A stretch of 64,000 bases of DNA from Campylobacterales bacterium (GTDB taxonomy: Bacteria; Campylobacterota; Campylobacteria; Campylobacterales; Hydrogenimonadaceae), in the NCBI GenBank assembly GCA_027081015.1, contig JALWMA010000144.1:1-64000 (forward strand). Reading direction: 5' to 3'. The notes beneath the pieces are model-generated. The model was not told the DNA's origin and did no database searches. It saw only the letters and a list, made by a program, of their open reading frames with translations. Every line of letters begins with the position of its first letter. Within the stretch, counting starts at the first letter, position 1. Positions 37,942 through 47,035 of the stretch are shown piece after piece. The translations under genes and the position numbers were made by a program.

Positions 37942-38199
37942 ATGGCAGATACCAAACCGAAACGCCAAAAGCAGGTAGTGCTCTTTACCTCGCCCGGATG
38001 CGTATGGTGTACGCGCGCCAAGAACTTTTTCAAGAAAAACGGCATAAAGTTCAAGACCATAGATATAAGCACCAACAGGCAGGCCGCCAAAGACTGCGAA
38101 CGCCACGGATGCCGCGGAGTGCCGGTGGTTTTGGTAGGGAGCCAGTGGATATGCGGTTTCGACGAGCCGAAAATAAAAAAAGCATTGGAACTTAAATGA
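37942..38199 (+). CDS. Glutaredoxin-family protein
   Basis: [42 protein letters not shown]. Confidence 0.88.
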   Translation: MADTKPKRQKQVVLFTSPGCVWCTRAKNFFKKNGIKFKTIDISTNRQAAKDCERHGCRGVPVVLVGSQWICGFDEPKIKKALELK

Positions 38200-39086
38200 T
38201 CACATTCAGCGACCTTCTTCTCAAACTCCAGACCTTCTGGGCGAATCAGGGGTGCAACATAGTTCAGCCCTACGACATCCCTTCCGGTGCGGGTACGTTT
38301 CACCCCGCGACGCTTCTGCGGAGCCTCGATTCGGGCCCGTGGTCTGCCGCCTACGTGGCCCCGAGCCGCAGGCCGACAGACGGCAGGTACGGTGAAAACC
38401 CCAACAGGCTTGGGGCGTATTACCAGTTTCAGGTGCTCATAAAGCCGAGCCCGGAGGATATACAGGATCTCTACCTGAAGAGCCTGGAGTACCTTGGGCT
38501 CGATATCTCCAAACACGACATCCGCTTCGTCGAGGACAACTGGGAGTCGCCGACACTCGGTGCGTGGGGGCTTGGCTGGGAGGTCTGGCTCGACGGTATG
38601 GAGGTGACGCAGTTTACATATTTCCAGCAGGTAGGCGGAATTGTCTGCGATCCGGTAGCCGCCGAGATCACGTACGGGACGGAGCGGCTGGCGATGTATC
38701 TTCAGGGGGTCGAATCGGTATTCGATATTGTCTGGGGCGAAAAGGACGGCCGTGTCACCACATATGCCGACGTGCACAGAGAGAGCGAGTATGAATTCAG
38801 CAGGTACAACTTCGAGGTCGCCGATATAGAGATGCTCTTTCGGCACTTCGATGATGCCGCGAAAGAGTGCCGGCGCTGCCTCGACGCCGGACTGCCGCTG
38901 CCGGCTTACGATCAGTGCATGATCGCCTCCCACCTGTTCAATACGCTCGATGCGAGAAAGGCGATATCGGTGACGGAGAGGGCCAACTACATCCTTAAAA
39001 TAAGGGAGCTGGCCAAAGGGTGTGCCGAGCTCTACAAGGAGCAGGAGAGCGAGAGAGAGGCGAGAATCAGGGGTGAAAAAGCGTGA
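38196..39086 (+). CDS. glyQ: Glycyl-tRNA synthetase alpha subunit
   Basis: [55 protein letters not shown]. Confidence 0.97.
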   Translation: MITFSDLLLKLQTFWANQGCNIVQPYDIPSGAGTFHPATLLRSLDSGPWSAAYVAPSRRPTDGRYGENPNRLGAYYQFQVLIKPSPEDIQDLYLKSLEYLGLDISKHDIRFVEDNWESPTLGAWGLGWEVWLDGMEVTQFTYFQQVGGIVCDPVAAEITYGTERLAMYLQGVESVFDIVWGEKDGRVTTYADVHRESEYEFSRYNFEVADIEMLFRHFDDAAKECRRCLDAGLPLPAYDQCMIASHLFNTLDARKAISVTERANYILKIRELAKGCAELYKEQESEREARIRGEKA

Positions 39087-39802
39087 CGGTAGGCGAAATA
39101 TACAGGATTCTCGATACTCTCAGCCCGTTCGAACTTCAGGAGAAGTGGGACAACAGCGGACTTCTCCTGGGGGATGAACAGCAGCGTGTGGAGCGCGTGG
39201 TACTCAGCGTCGATATAGACGCCAAAATGGTGGAGGAGGCGGAAGAGGGGACGCTCTTCGTTCTCCACCACCCGCTTATCTTTTCGGGGCTCAAGAGGCT
39301 GGTATGGAGCGATTACCCGGCGAATATCCTCCGTGAAATGGTCAAAAAGGGCCATGCGATGATCGCGATGCACACCAATTTCGACAAAACCCATCTAAAC
39401 CGCTACGTCTTCGAAAAGGTTCTCGGTTTCGAGGGGTGCTGTGAAGAGTTCGTGTGCCGGGCCGAAGGGGAGTGGAGCGGCGACGAACTGCTCGAAGACA
39501 TAAAGCGGAGACTCGGCCTCGAGAGGCTGAGGGTGGTCGGCCGGAAGAGAGACATAGGCAGCGTGGCGATGACGACCGGCTCCGGCGCGAGCCTTCTCGA
39601 CGAGATAGATGCCGACCTCTTTTTGACAGGAGACATCAAGTTCCACGACGCGATGAAGGCGCACTCGATGGGTATTATGATGGCAGATATAGGGCACTTC
39701 GAGAGCGAGCGCCATTTTGCCGACGCGCTCGGAGAGAGTTTGAAAAATTTGCCGATTCCGGTTATAATTGCACAATCAATCAACCCCTTTACCTACATTT
39801 AA
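39083..39802 (+). CDS. Nif3-like dinuclear metal center protein
   Basis: [71 protein letters not shown]. Confidence 0.92.
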   Translation: MTVGEIYRILDTLSPFELQEKWDNSGLLLGDEQQRVERVVLSVDIDAKMVEEAEEGTLFVLHHPLIFSGLKRLVWSDYPANILREMVKKGHAMIAMHTNFDKTHLNRYVFEKVLGFEGCCEEFVCRAEGEWSGDELLEDIKRRLGLERLRVVGRKRDIGSVAMTTGSGASLLDEIDADLFLTGDIKFHDAMKAHSMGIMMADIGHFESERHFADALGESLKNLPIPVIIAQSINPFTYI

Positions 39803-39814
39803 GCAAGGAAATCC

Positions 39815-40546
39815 ATGAACAAGCATCTTGAAGATCTGATCGAGTTGTCGAAGATAGATCAGACCATAGACGCGTTTGAACCGAAAATAGAGGAGGCCCG
39901 CTCCAGACTCGACGAAGTGGAGGAGGCCCAAAGCGCAGTCGAGCGCGAGATACTCGAGCTATCCGAGGAGATCAGGGAGAGCGAGCTCAAAAAGGCGAAG
40001 AACGAGCTCCATATACAGGAGCTTGGCGAGAAGCTCGAGGCGAACAGAAAAAAGAGCGCCGAAGCGAAGACCGAGAAGGAGATAAAGGCTCTGCAGCTCG
40101 AAGAGGAGATAGCGAAAGAGCAGCTCGATTTCGCCAACGAAGAGATAGAGCGCCTCGACAACCTGATAGAGACGAGAAAGAGAGAGATAGAGACCAAAGA
40201 GGCGGAGCTCGCGGCCCTGAAAGAGAAGGGCGCCGCGGTCAAAGAGGAGGTCGAGCGGGAGCTTGCCGAGATCGAAAAAGAGAGACAGCGCCTTTTTGAA
40301 CAGAAGCAGGAGCTCATCTCCAGAATGAGCCAGAAGATCCTGGCGTTTTACGACAAGATTCGCCGATGGGCGAAAAACAGCGCCGTGGTTCCCGTGCGCA
40401 AGCAGGCGTGCATGGGCTGCTACATGAAGATAAACGACAAGACCTACGCAGAGGTCATCAAGGGTGAAGAGATCACTACATGTCCCCACTGCGGACGCAT
40501 TCTCTACCTCGAACTCCAGAAAGAAGAAGAGAGCGCTGAAGCATAA
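39815..40546 (+). CDS. flgZ: Coiled-coil zinc-ribbon protein, HP0958/FlgZ (RpoN-associated) type
   Basis: Long coiled coil followed by CMGCYMKI...TTCPHCGRILY; synteny glyQ-Nif3-flgZ-waaA. Confidence 0.8.
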   Translation: MNKHLEDLIELSKIDQTIDAFEPKIEEARSRLDEVEEAQSAVEREILELSEEIRESELKKAKNELHIQELGEKLEANRKKSAEAKTEKEIKALQLEEEIAKEQLDFANEEIERLDNLIETRKREIETKEAELAALKEKGAAVKEEVERELAEIEKERQRLFEQKQELISRMSQKILAFYDKIRRWAKNSAVVPVRKQACMGCYMKINDKTYAEVIKGEEITTCPHCGRILYLELQKEEESAEA

Positions 40547-41708
40547 CCTTTTCGCGGCCCTCTATACGCTCGTCGCATGGGGGCTCTATCTGCCGTCTAT
40601 ACCCCTGCTGCTGCTTCTATCTCTTAAAAAGAAGTATCGTCAATCCGTTCCGGCGCGTTTTTTTCTCTGGAAAAACCCCCCGCTGAGGGGGGACGGGGTC
40701 TGGTTCCACGCATGCAGTTTCGGGGAGACGAGGGCCCTGAAACCGCTGATCGACGCCCTGGGGCGCGAAAAGTGTGCGGTCACCACGACGACCCGGACCG
40801 GATTTTCGGAAGCCGAAAAGATCTCCGACGAGGTTAGATACCTCCCCTTCGAGCCCCTCCTTTGGCTCTGGATCCGTCCGCAGAAGGTGCTTGCGGTAAT
40901 GGAGGCGGAGCTCTGGTTCCTGCTCTTTTATATCGCCAAACTGCGCGGAGCCAAAACGTTGCTGATAAACGCCCGAATTTCGGACAGATCATGGAAAAGC
41001 TACCGCCGCTTCTCATGGTTCTACAGGAAGATTTTCGACCTGATTGACGAAGTGTATGCCCAGAGCGAGACGGACAGGGAGCGGCTGGAGCTTCTCGGCG
41101 CAAAGAGTGTGACCGTTACGGGGAACATCAAGCTTGCGCAGCCGGCACGCGCCGCCAAAAGCTACCCTAAGCCCGCCGGCACCGTAGTTACGGCCGCCAG
41201 TACCCACGAAGGGGAGGAGGAGAGTATTTTGGACTCTTTTTTGGAGTTCAAAAGGGGGCACCCGGATGCGAAGCTGCTGATCGTCCCGAGGCATCCGGAG
41301 CGGTTCGACAAGGTATGTGCCGTCGCTAAAAGGGCGGCTTCGGGATCGGGCCTGGGTTTCGGCAGATGGAGCGAGTCGAAGAGTATGGATGCCGATATAG
41401 TCGTGATAGATGCGATGGGTGAACTGATAAACATATACGCGATCAGCGACATAGTGATACTCGGCGGAGCCTTCGCCCCGGTCGGCGGCCACAACCCTGC
41501 GGAGGTGCTGCCGTTTGGGTGCAGACTGATAACCGGAAAGCGCATATTCAACCAGAAGGCGATCTTTTCGGAGATGGAGGGGGTCCTCTTTTGCGACCTT
41601 CCGGAGCTTGCGCAGACTCTTCGCGAGGCGCTCGACGCGCCGCCCCCGAAGTTGAAGCGGGAGACCTCTCTGGAGCCGATCCTGAAAGGCGTTTCGGATG
41701 TGGTATGA
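40464..41708 (+). CDS. waaA: 3-deoxy-D-manno-octulosonic-acid transferase
   Basis: VWFHACSFGETRALKPLIDAL, VGGHNPAEVLPFGCRLITG; start uncertain (GTG 40464 overlaps flgZ; CTG 40536 possible). Confidence 0.9.
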   Translation: MKRSLHVPTADAFSTSNSRKKKRALKHNLFAALYTLVAWGLYLPSIPLLLLLSLKKKYRQSVPARFFLWKNPPLRGDGVWFHACSFGETRALKPLIDALGREKCAVTTTTRTGFSEAEKISDEVRYLPFEPLLWLWIRPQKVLAVMEAELWFLLFYIAKLRGAKTLLINARISDRSWKSYRRFSWFYRKIFDLIDEVYAQSETDRERLELLGAKSVTVTGNIKLAQPARAAKSYPKPAGTVVTAASTHEGEEESILDSFLEFKRGHPDAKLLIVPRHPERFDKVCAVAKRAASGSGLGFGRWSESKSMDADIVVIDAMGELINIYAISDIVILGGAFAPVGGHNPAEVLPFGCRLITGKRIFNQKAIFSEMEGVLFCDLPELAQTLREALDAPPPKLKRETSLEPILKGVSDVV

Positions 41709-41982
41709 TAGAAAAGACGGGTATGTCGACCTGCTTGTAAGCGCACGGCCCAACAGCGGCAAAAACGGCTTCGCAGGCATATACGACGACAGTTTGAAGA
41801 TACAGATAAAGGCCCCCGCGGTCGAAGGGGCGGCCAACAGGGAGCTGGTCAAGTTCCTGTCGAAGAGTTTCAAGATTCCCAAAAGCGAGATTCGAATCCT
41901 ATCAGGCGAGACCGGAAAGAGAAAACGGATACGCCTGCCCCTAAACGAGAGAGTGGAAGAGTTCATAAATGCAAAAGAGTGA
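41698..41982 (+). CDS. DUF167/YggU family protein
   Basis: ARPNSGKNGFAGIYDDSLKIQIKAPAVEGAANRELVKFLSKSF. Confidence 0.88.
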   Translation: MWYDRKDGYVDLLVSARPNSGKNGFAGIYDDSLKIQIKAPAVEGAANRELVKFLSKSFKIPKSEIRILSGETGKRKRIRLPLNERVEEFINAKE

Positions 41983-42730
41983 AAAGAAGCAGAAGGCGTA
42001 TAAACTTCTTGCGGTACAGATGGGGTTGTCAAACTCCAAGGCAAAAGAGCTGATCGACAGAGGCGTGGTCTATGTCGGAAACAGAAAGGTCGCCATAGCC
42101 AGGGGCGAGCTTCCGATAGAGACCAGGTTTCGGGTACTAAAGCTCGAGAGGCCCGAGGTGATTTTCGAGAACGAAGAGGTGCTGGCGCTCAACAAGCCGG
42201 CCTTCTACACGAGCGACGAGGCGGCGGCAGCCTACAGGAGTGCCAGGCTCCTTCACAGGCTCGACCGTGAGACGAGCGGCGTTCTGCTTCTTTCGAAAAA
42301 CAGATCTTTCCACAAGAGGGCCGAGGAGGCTTTCAGGGCGAGGGCCGTATACAAGGTCTATACCTGCTGGGTGCAGGGGATGGTAAGCGAGCCTGCAACG
42401 ATAGAGAAGCCGATAAAGACGATCAAGAGAAACGGCATAGCCTACAGCAGGATCGACAGGAGAGGCAAAGAGGCCGTAACCCATATAGAGCCCCTTATGA
42501 TCGTGGGAGGGCGCACAAAACTGAGAGTGGTGATCGAGACCGGGCGCACCCACCAGATAAGGGTGCACCTGAAGAGCATAGGGCACCCGATAATCGGCGA
42601 CACCCAATACGGGGTTATGTCGAACCAGACAAACAGGATGCTCCTTCATGCCCTCGAGCTGAAGCTGCTCGGCTACGACTTCAAGGCGAAAGAGCCGAAA
42701 GGTTTCGATGTGTACGCCGGCGGCGGATAA
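41969..42730 (+). CDS. RluA-family pseudouridine synthase
   Basis: S4-like N-terminus; LLHRLDRETSGVLLLSKN, GRTHQIRVHLKSIGHPIIGDTQYG. Confidence 0.93.
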   Translation: MQKSEKKQKAYKLLAVQMGLSNSKAKELIDRGVVYVGNRKVAIARGELPIETRFRVLKLERPEVIFENEEVLALNKPAFYTSDEAAAAYRSARLLHRLDRETSGVLLLSKNRSFHKRAEEAFRARAVYKVYTCWVQGMVSEPATIEKPIKTIKRNGIAYSRIDRRGKEAVTHIEPLMIVGGRTKLRVVIETGRTHQIRVHLKSIGHPIIGDTQYGVMSNQTNRMLLHALELKLLGYDFKAKEPKGFDVYAGGG

Positions 42731-42833
42731 TCTTATATTTAATTAAAATTAAAGTGTTTATAAGCTAAAATTCCAGACTTTGAGTAGAGCCCTCGATTTA
42801 TGGGGGAATTTAAGGCCAAAAGCAGGAGCGGGT

Positions 42834-44177
42834 GTGTTCGAGTCGTTAAGCAGCAGTTTTCAAAACGCCATATCGAAGATACGTTTCAAGGATGACGAGA
42901 AGGCGCTAAAGCGCGCCCTCGGCGAGCTTAAAAAGTCTCTTTTGAAGGCGGATGTGCACCACAAGGTGGTAAAAGAGCTGCTGAGCGTCGTTGAACGCGA
43001 AACGAAGCTTGCCGGAATCGGCAAAGAGAACTTTCTGAAAGCTCTGAAAAGAGAGCTGACGCAGATTCTGACCGCTCCGGGGAAGCAGGGTTTCGTCTAC
43101 AGCTCCAAACCCCCTACCGTCGTTATGATGGCGGGTCTGCAGGGGTCCGGTAAAACCACCACGTCCGGCAAACTGGCATACTACCTGAAGCTGAGAAAAA
43201 AGAGGGTCCTCCTGGCCGCTGCCGATCTGCAGCGCCTTGCTGCCGTCGAACAGCTTAGGCAGATCGCCGGTCAGATAGAGGTGGACGTCTTTGCCGACGA
43301 GTCGATCAAAGATCCGGTCGAAGTCGCCAAAAGGGCGCTCAAGAAGGCAAAAGAGGGCAACTATGACGTCCTTATAGTCGATACCGCCGGCCGTCTCGCG
43401 ATAGATGAAGAGCTTATGGATGAGATAAAGCGGGTCAAGGAGGCCCTCGAACCCGACGAGATCTTCTATGTGGCCGACTCCCTTACCGGCCAGGATGCGG
43501 TCAGAAGCGCCGCTGCTTTCAACAAGGAGCTCGGTCTTACGGGCGTGATTTTGAGCAAATACGACGGCGACAGCAAGGGCGGTGTGGCTCTGGGAATAGC
43601 GAAGCAGGTCGGGGTGCCGCTCCGCTTCATCGGCTCCGGCGAGAAGATGCCCGATCTGGAGGTTTTCATTCCCGATCGTATCGTCAACCGCCTTATGGGC
43701 GCCGGAGATATCGAATCTCTTGCCGAGAGGGCGTCTGCAGTCATAGACGAGAAAGAGGCCAAGAGGGTCGCAAGGAAGATCAAGAAGGGTCAGTTCAACT
43801 TCAACGACTTCCTCGAGCAGCTCGAGCAGATGAAGAAGCTCGGAAGCCTCAAGTCGATCGTCGGAATGATTCCCGGGATGGGCAAGATGGCGAGCGCCCT
43901 GAAAGATATGGATCTCGAAAACTCCGGCGAGATAAAGAAGATAAAGGCGCTGATAAGCTCGATGACCCCGGCCGAGCGCGAGAATCCGGACCTTCTGAAC
44001 AACAGCCGCAAGCGCCGCATAGCCAAAGGGGCCGGCCTCAACCAGATGGAGGTCAACAAGGTGCTCAAGCAGTTCAAGAATGCGGCGAAGATGGCCAAGA
44101 AGTTCTCCGGCAAGAAGGGGATGCAGGATCTGCAGAACATGATGAGCCAGATGCAGGGCGGCGGATTCCCGCGATGA
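42834..44177 (+). CDS. ffh: Signal recognition particle protein Ffh
   Basis: MAGLQGSGKTTTSGKLA, DTAGRLAIDEELM, M-domain MIPGMGKMASALKD...SSMTPAERENP; GTG start chosen (track ORF from 42780). Confidence 0.96.
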   Translation: MFESLSSSFQNAISKIRFKDDEKALKRALGELKKSLLKADVHHKVVKELLSVVERETKLAGIGKENFLKALKRELTQILTAPGKQGFVYSSKPPTVVMMAGLQGSGKTTTSGKLAYYLKLRKKRVLLAAADLQRLAAVEQLRQIAGQIEVDVFADESIKDPVEVAKRALKKAKEGNYDVLIVDTAGRLAIDEELMDEIKRVKEALEPDEIFYVADSLTGQDAVRSAAAFNKELGLTGVILSKYDGDSKGGVALGIAKQVGVPLRFIGSGEKMPDLEVFIPDRIVNRLMGAGDIESLAERASAVIDEKEAKRVARKIKKGQFNFNDFLEQLEQMKKLGSLKSIVGMIPGMGKMASALKDMDLENSGEIKKIKALISSMTPAERENPDLLNNSRKRRIAKGAGLNQMEVNKVLKQFKNAAKMAKKFSGKKGMQDLQNMMSQMQGGGFPR

Positions 44178-44191
44178 AAACGGCCCAGGGA

Positions 44192-44230
44192 CATTGACCT
44201 AAACGATCCCGTCAATCGCTTAGGTCAATG
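44192..44230. other. Long hairpin (16-nt arms) between ffh and rpsP
   Basis: cattgacctaaacgat (44192-44207) / atcgcttaggtcaatg (44215-44230), 15 of 16 paired, 7-nt loop. Confidence 0.7.
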
Positions 44231-44273
44231 CCTCTTCGGCAACTGAAAAACAACAATATCTCAAGGAGAAAAG

Positions 44274-44501
44274 ATGACCACAATCAGACTTACACGCATG
44301 GGACGCAAAAAGCGACCGTTCTACAGAATAGTAGTTACAGACAGCAGAAAGAGGCGCGACAGCGGCTGGATAGAGTCTATAGGCTACTACGACCCGATGA
44401 CCGAGCCGGCTACCGTAAAGATAGACGAAGAGAGGCTCAACTACTGGCTGAGCGTCGGGGCCAAGCCGAGCGAACGCGTCAAGAAACTTGCCGGAAAGTG
44501 A
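44274..44501 (+). CDS. rpsP: 30S ribosomal protein S16
   Basis: [40 protein letters not shown]. Confidence 0.98.
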   Translation: MTTIRLTRMGRKKRPFYRIVVTDSRKRRDSGWIESIGYYDPMTEPATVKIDEERLNYWLSVGAKPSERVKKLAGK

Positions 44502-44502
44502 T

Positions 44503-44757
44503 ATGATCGAAGATTTTGTGCGCGACTTCGCCAGACTGATCGCGTCTCGTCCCGACGATATCTCCGTAGAGCGGCAGAGTCTCGGTGAGAATTTCGACGA
44601 GATAGTGATCTACGCGCACAAAGAGGATGCCGGGAAGCTGATAGGTAAAGAGGGGCGGATGATAAATGCGCTCAAAACCGTCATAAGCGGATGCAAGGCG
44701 AAAGACGGTATCAGTTACCGGGTCAATGTCCGGACGATAGAGGAGCCGAAGGGGTGA
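44503..44757 (+). CDS. khpA: KH-domain RNA-binding protein KhpA
   Basis: FVRDFARLIASRPDDISVE, KEDAGKLIGKEGRMINALKTVISG. Confidence 0.9.
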   Translation: MIEDFVRDFARLIASRPDDISVERQSLGENFDEIVIYAHKEDAGKLIGKEGRMINALKTVISGCKAKDGISYRVNVRTIEEPKG

Positions 44758-45281
44758 ACCCCGAAAAGATACCCGTGGCCAGAATAGGCAAGACGGTTGG
44801 GCTCAAAGGTGAGATGCGCCTCAACCTGCTGAGCGATTTCCCGGAGCAGTTCAAGCCCGGCGCACGCTTCATGAGCGACCGCGGCGATCTGACGGTCGCC
44901 TCCTACAGCCCCTCGAGGGGGGTCGTGCGTTTCGAGGGCATAGAGAGTATCGAAGAGGCCAAACCCCTGACCAACGCCTATATCTACACCACGAAAGAGG
45001 CCGGCGAAGCGGCTTGCAGGCTGAAGAGGGGCGAGTACTTCTGGTACCAGATAATCGGTCTCGATATTGTCGAAGAGGGTGAGAAGATAGGTACGGTCAA
45101 GAGTATAGAGCGCCTTGCCGGAACCGACTACCTCCAGGTAGAGACTTCGAAGCCGCTGGTCGAAGAGGGGTATCCGAAAAGCTTCCTGATCCCGTATATC
45201 GACCGCTATATCGAAAACGTCGATCTGGAAAGAGGGCTTGTCGAGACCGGGGGCGCCAAAGAGATCCTGGAAGCGAGCTGA
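44754..45281 (+). CDS. rimM: 16S rRNA processing protein RimM
   Basis: GTG start; VARIGKTVGLKGEMRLNLLSDFPEQF, YFWYQIIGLDIV; operon position. Confidence 0.93.
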   Translation: MNPEKIPVARIGKTVGLKGEMRLNLLSDFPEQFKPGARFMSDRGDLTVASYSPSRGVVRFEGIESIEEAKPLTNAYIYTTKEAGEAACRLKRGEYFWYQIIGLDIVEEGEKIGTVKSIERLAGTDYLQVETSKPLVEEGYPKSFLIPYIDRYIENVDLERGLVETGGAKEILEAS

Positions 45282-45994
45282 TGCGTTTTACGTTCGTCAC
45301 CCTCTTCTGGCCCCTGATGGAAGGCTATTTCAAAGACTCCATCCTCAAGAGGGCCATCGAGGGGGGCATTCTCGAGATAGAGGATCTCGATCCGAGGGAG
45401 TTCACGAAAGATCGCCACCGGAAAGTCGACGATACGATGACAGGGGGCGGGGCCGGAATGGTCATGATGCCCCAGCCGCTCTTCGATGCCCTCTCTCACC
45501 TGAAGGAGGGGTCGGCCGATGTGCATATCGTCTTTACGACTCCGGTAGGGAAGCCGTTTAACCAAAACGACGCCAAAAGACTCGCCCGAAAGAGCCATAT
45601 AGCCTTTGTGAGCGGCCGTTACGAGGGGATCGACGAGCGTGTCATAGAGAGTTACGCGGATGAGTGCTTCTGCATCGGCGACTACATCCTTACCGGAGGG
45701 GAGCTCCCTTCGCTGGTGATGGCGGACGCGATAAGCAGGATGGTGCCGGGGGTTTTGGGAAACGCTCAGTCTCTGGAGTCGGAGAGCTTCGAGTCGTACC
45801 TTCTTGAGGCACCGGCATTCACAAGACCTAAAAGTTTCCATAATTTAAGCGTTCCTTCAGAGTTTTTAAAGGGAAACCATAGTAAAATTAACGCCCTGAA
45901 AAAAACGATGGCGTTGAGCAAAACAAAATATTTTCGCCCGGAGCGATATTTGAAATTTACCCAAAGGGAAAGTGATGAAAAATCGATATATTGA
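45281..45994 (+). CDS. trmD: tRNA (guanine-N1)-methyltransferase
   Basis: [64 protein letters not shown]. Confidence 0.97.
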   Translation: MRFTFVTLFWPLMEGYFKDSILKRAIEGGILEIEDLDPREFTKDRHRKVDDTMTGGGAGMVMMPQPLFDALSHLKEGSADVHIVFTTPVGKPFNQNDAKRLARKSHIAFVSGRYEGIDERVIESYADECFCIGDYILTGGELPSLVMADAISRMVPGVLGNAQSLESESFESYLLEAPAFTRPKSFHNLSVPSEFLKGNHSKINALKKTMALSKTKYFRPERYLKFTQRESDEKSIY

Positions 45995-46334
45995 GTCGTT
46001 CGAAAAGTCTCAGATTGAAAACAAGAGTATCCCGGAGTTTCGTGCCGGAGATACGGTTCGGGTTGCCGTCAACATCAAAGAGGGCGAAAAGACCCGTATA
46101 CAGAATTTCGAAGGTGTCTGCATCGCCATTCGCGGTGAGGGGACCGGAAAAACTTTTATAGTTAGAAAGATCGGCGCCAACAACGTGGGTGTCGAGCGTA
46201 TCTTCCCGCTCTACTCCGACAGCATCGAGAAGATAGATGTGGTAAGGCGCGGCCGTGTACGCAGAGCGAAACTCTTCTATCTGCGCGGGCTCCGCGGTAA
46301 AGCGGCGAGAATCAAAGAGCTTCGAAAGAAGTAG
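45975..46334 (+). CDS. rplS: 50S ribosomal protein L19
   Basis: [77 protein letters not shown]. Confidence 0.98.
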   Translation: MKNRYIESFEKSQIENKSIPEFRAGDTVRVAVNIKEGEKTRIQNFEGVCIAIRGEGTGKTFIVRKIGANNVGVERIFPLYSDSIEKIDVVRRGRVRRAKLFYLRGLRGKAARIKELRKK

Positions 46335-46345
46335 CCTCTCTTCGG

Positions 46346-46364
46346 CGGGGGCTGTAAGCCCCCG
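46346..46364 (+). terminator. Hairpin downstream of rplS
   Basis: cgggggc-tgtaa-gcccccg, with ccccctttttg about 13 nt further on. Confidence 0.45.
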
Positions 46365-46441
46365 GCATACCATAAACCCCCTTTTTGTCGACATATCCAT
46401 AACTATAACTCTTCCGAAAGCTTCCGTTTTGTAAACTACGT

Positions 46442-46472
46442 TACCGGTACCGCACCCGTTGCGGTGCCGGTA
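46442..46472 (+). other. 5'-leader hairpin upstream of the PPIase gene
   Basis: taccggtaccgca-cccgt-tgcggtgccggta, 13-nt arms with one G.U-compatible mismatch; ATG at 46496. Confidence 0.55.
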
Positions 46473-46495
46473 TATATCACATCCGGAGTAACCTA

Positions 46496-47035
46496 ATGAA
46501 AAAGATAGTTGTATCGCTACTCTTCTTTGCCGCGATTTTGTTTGCACAGGATTCGAAGCAGAGCTATCCGCAGGTGCTCGTGCATACCAATATGGGCGAC
46601 TTTACGCTGCAGATCAGACCCGATCTTGCCCCTATGGCCGGCGAAAACTTCCTGACACATGTAAAGAACGGCTACTATAACGGTACGATTTTCCACCGCG
46701 TCATAGAGGATTTCATGATCCAGGGTGGCGACCCGACCGGCACAGGAAGGGGCGGTGAGTCGATATGGGGCAAACCGTTCAAGGATGAGTTTGCACCGAA
46801 CGTCGTCTTCGACAGGCCGGGGATTTTGGCGATGGCTAACGCAGGGAGGAATACGAACGGGAGCCAGTTTTTCATCACCGTCGCTCCCACACCGTGGCTA
46901 AACGGCCGTCACACCATATTCGGTTATGTGGTAAAGGGGATGGAGACCGTCATAAAGATCTCCGAAACAGGGGTCGACAGGTACGACAGACCCGTAAAGC
47001 CGGTGAAGATAATAGAGGCAAAGATTATCGAGTAG
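46496..47035 (+). CDS. Secreted cyclophilin-type peptidylprolyl isomerase
   Basis: Signal peptide MKKIVVSLLFFAAILFA; GTIFHRVIEDFMIQGGDPTGTGRGGESIWG, MANAGRNTNGSQFFITVAPTPWLNGRHTIFG. Confidence 0.95.
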   Translation: MKKIVVSLLFFAAILFAQDSKQSYPQVLVHTNMGDFTLQIRPDLAPMAGENFLTHVKNGYYNGTIFHRVIEDFMIQGGDPTGTGRGGESIWGKPFKDEFAPNVVFDRPGILAMANAGRNTNGSQFFITVAPTPWLNGRHTIFGYVVKGMETVIKISETGVDRYDRPVKPVKIIEAKIIE

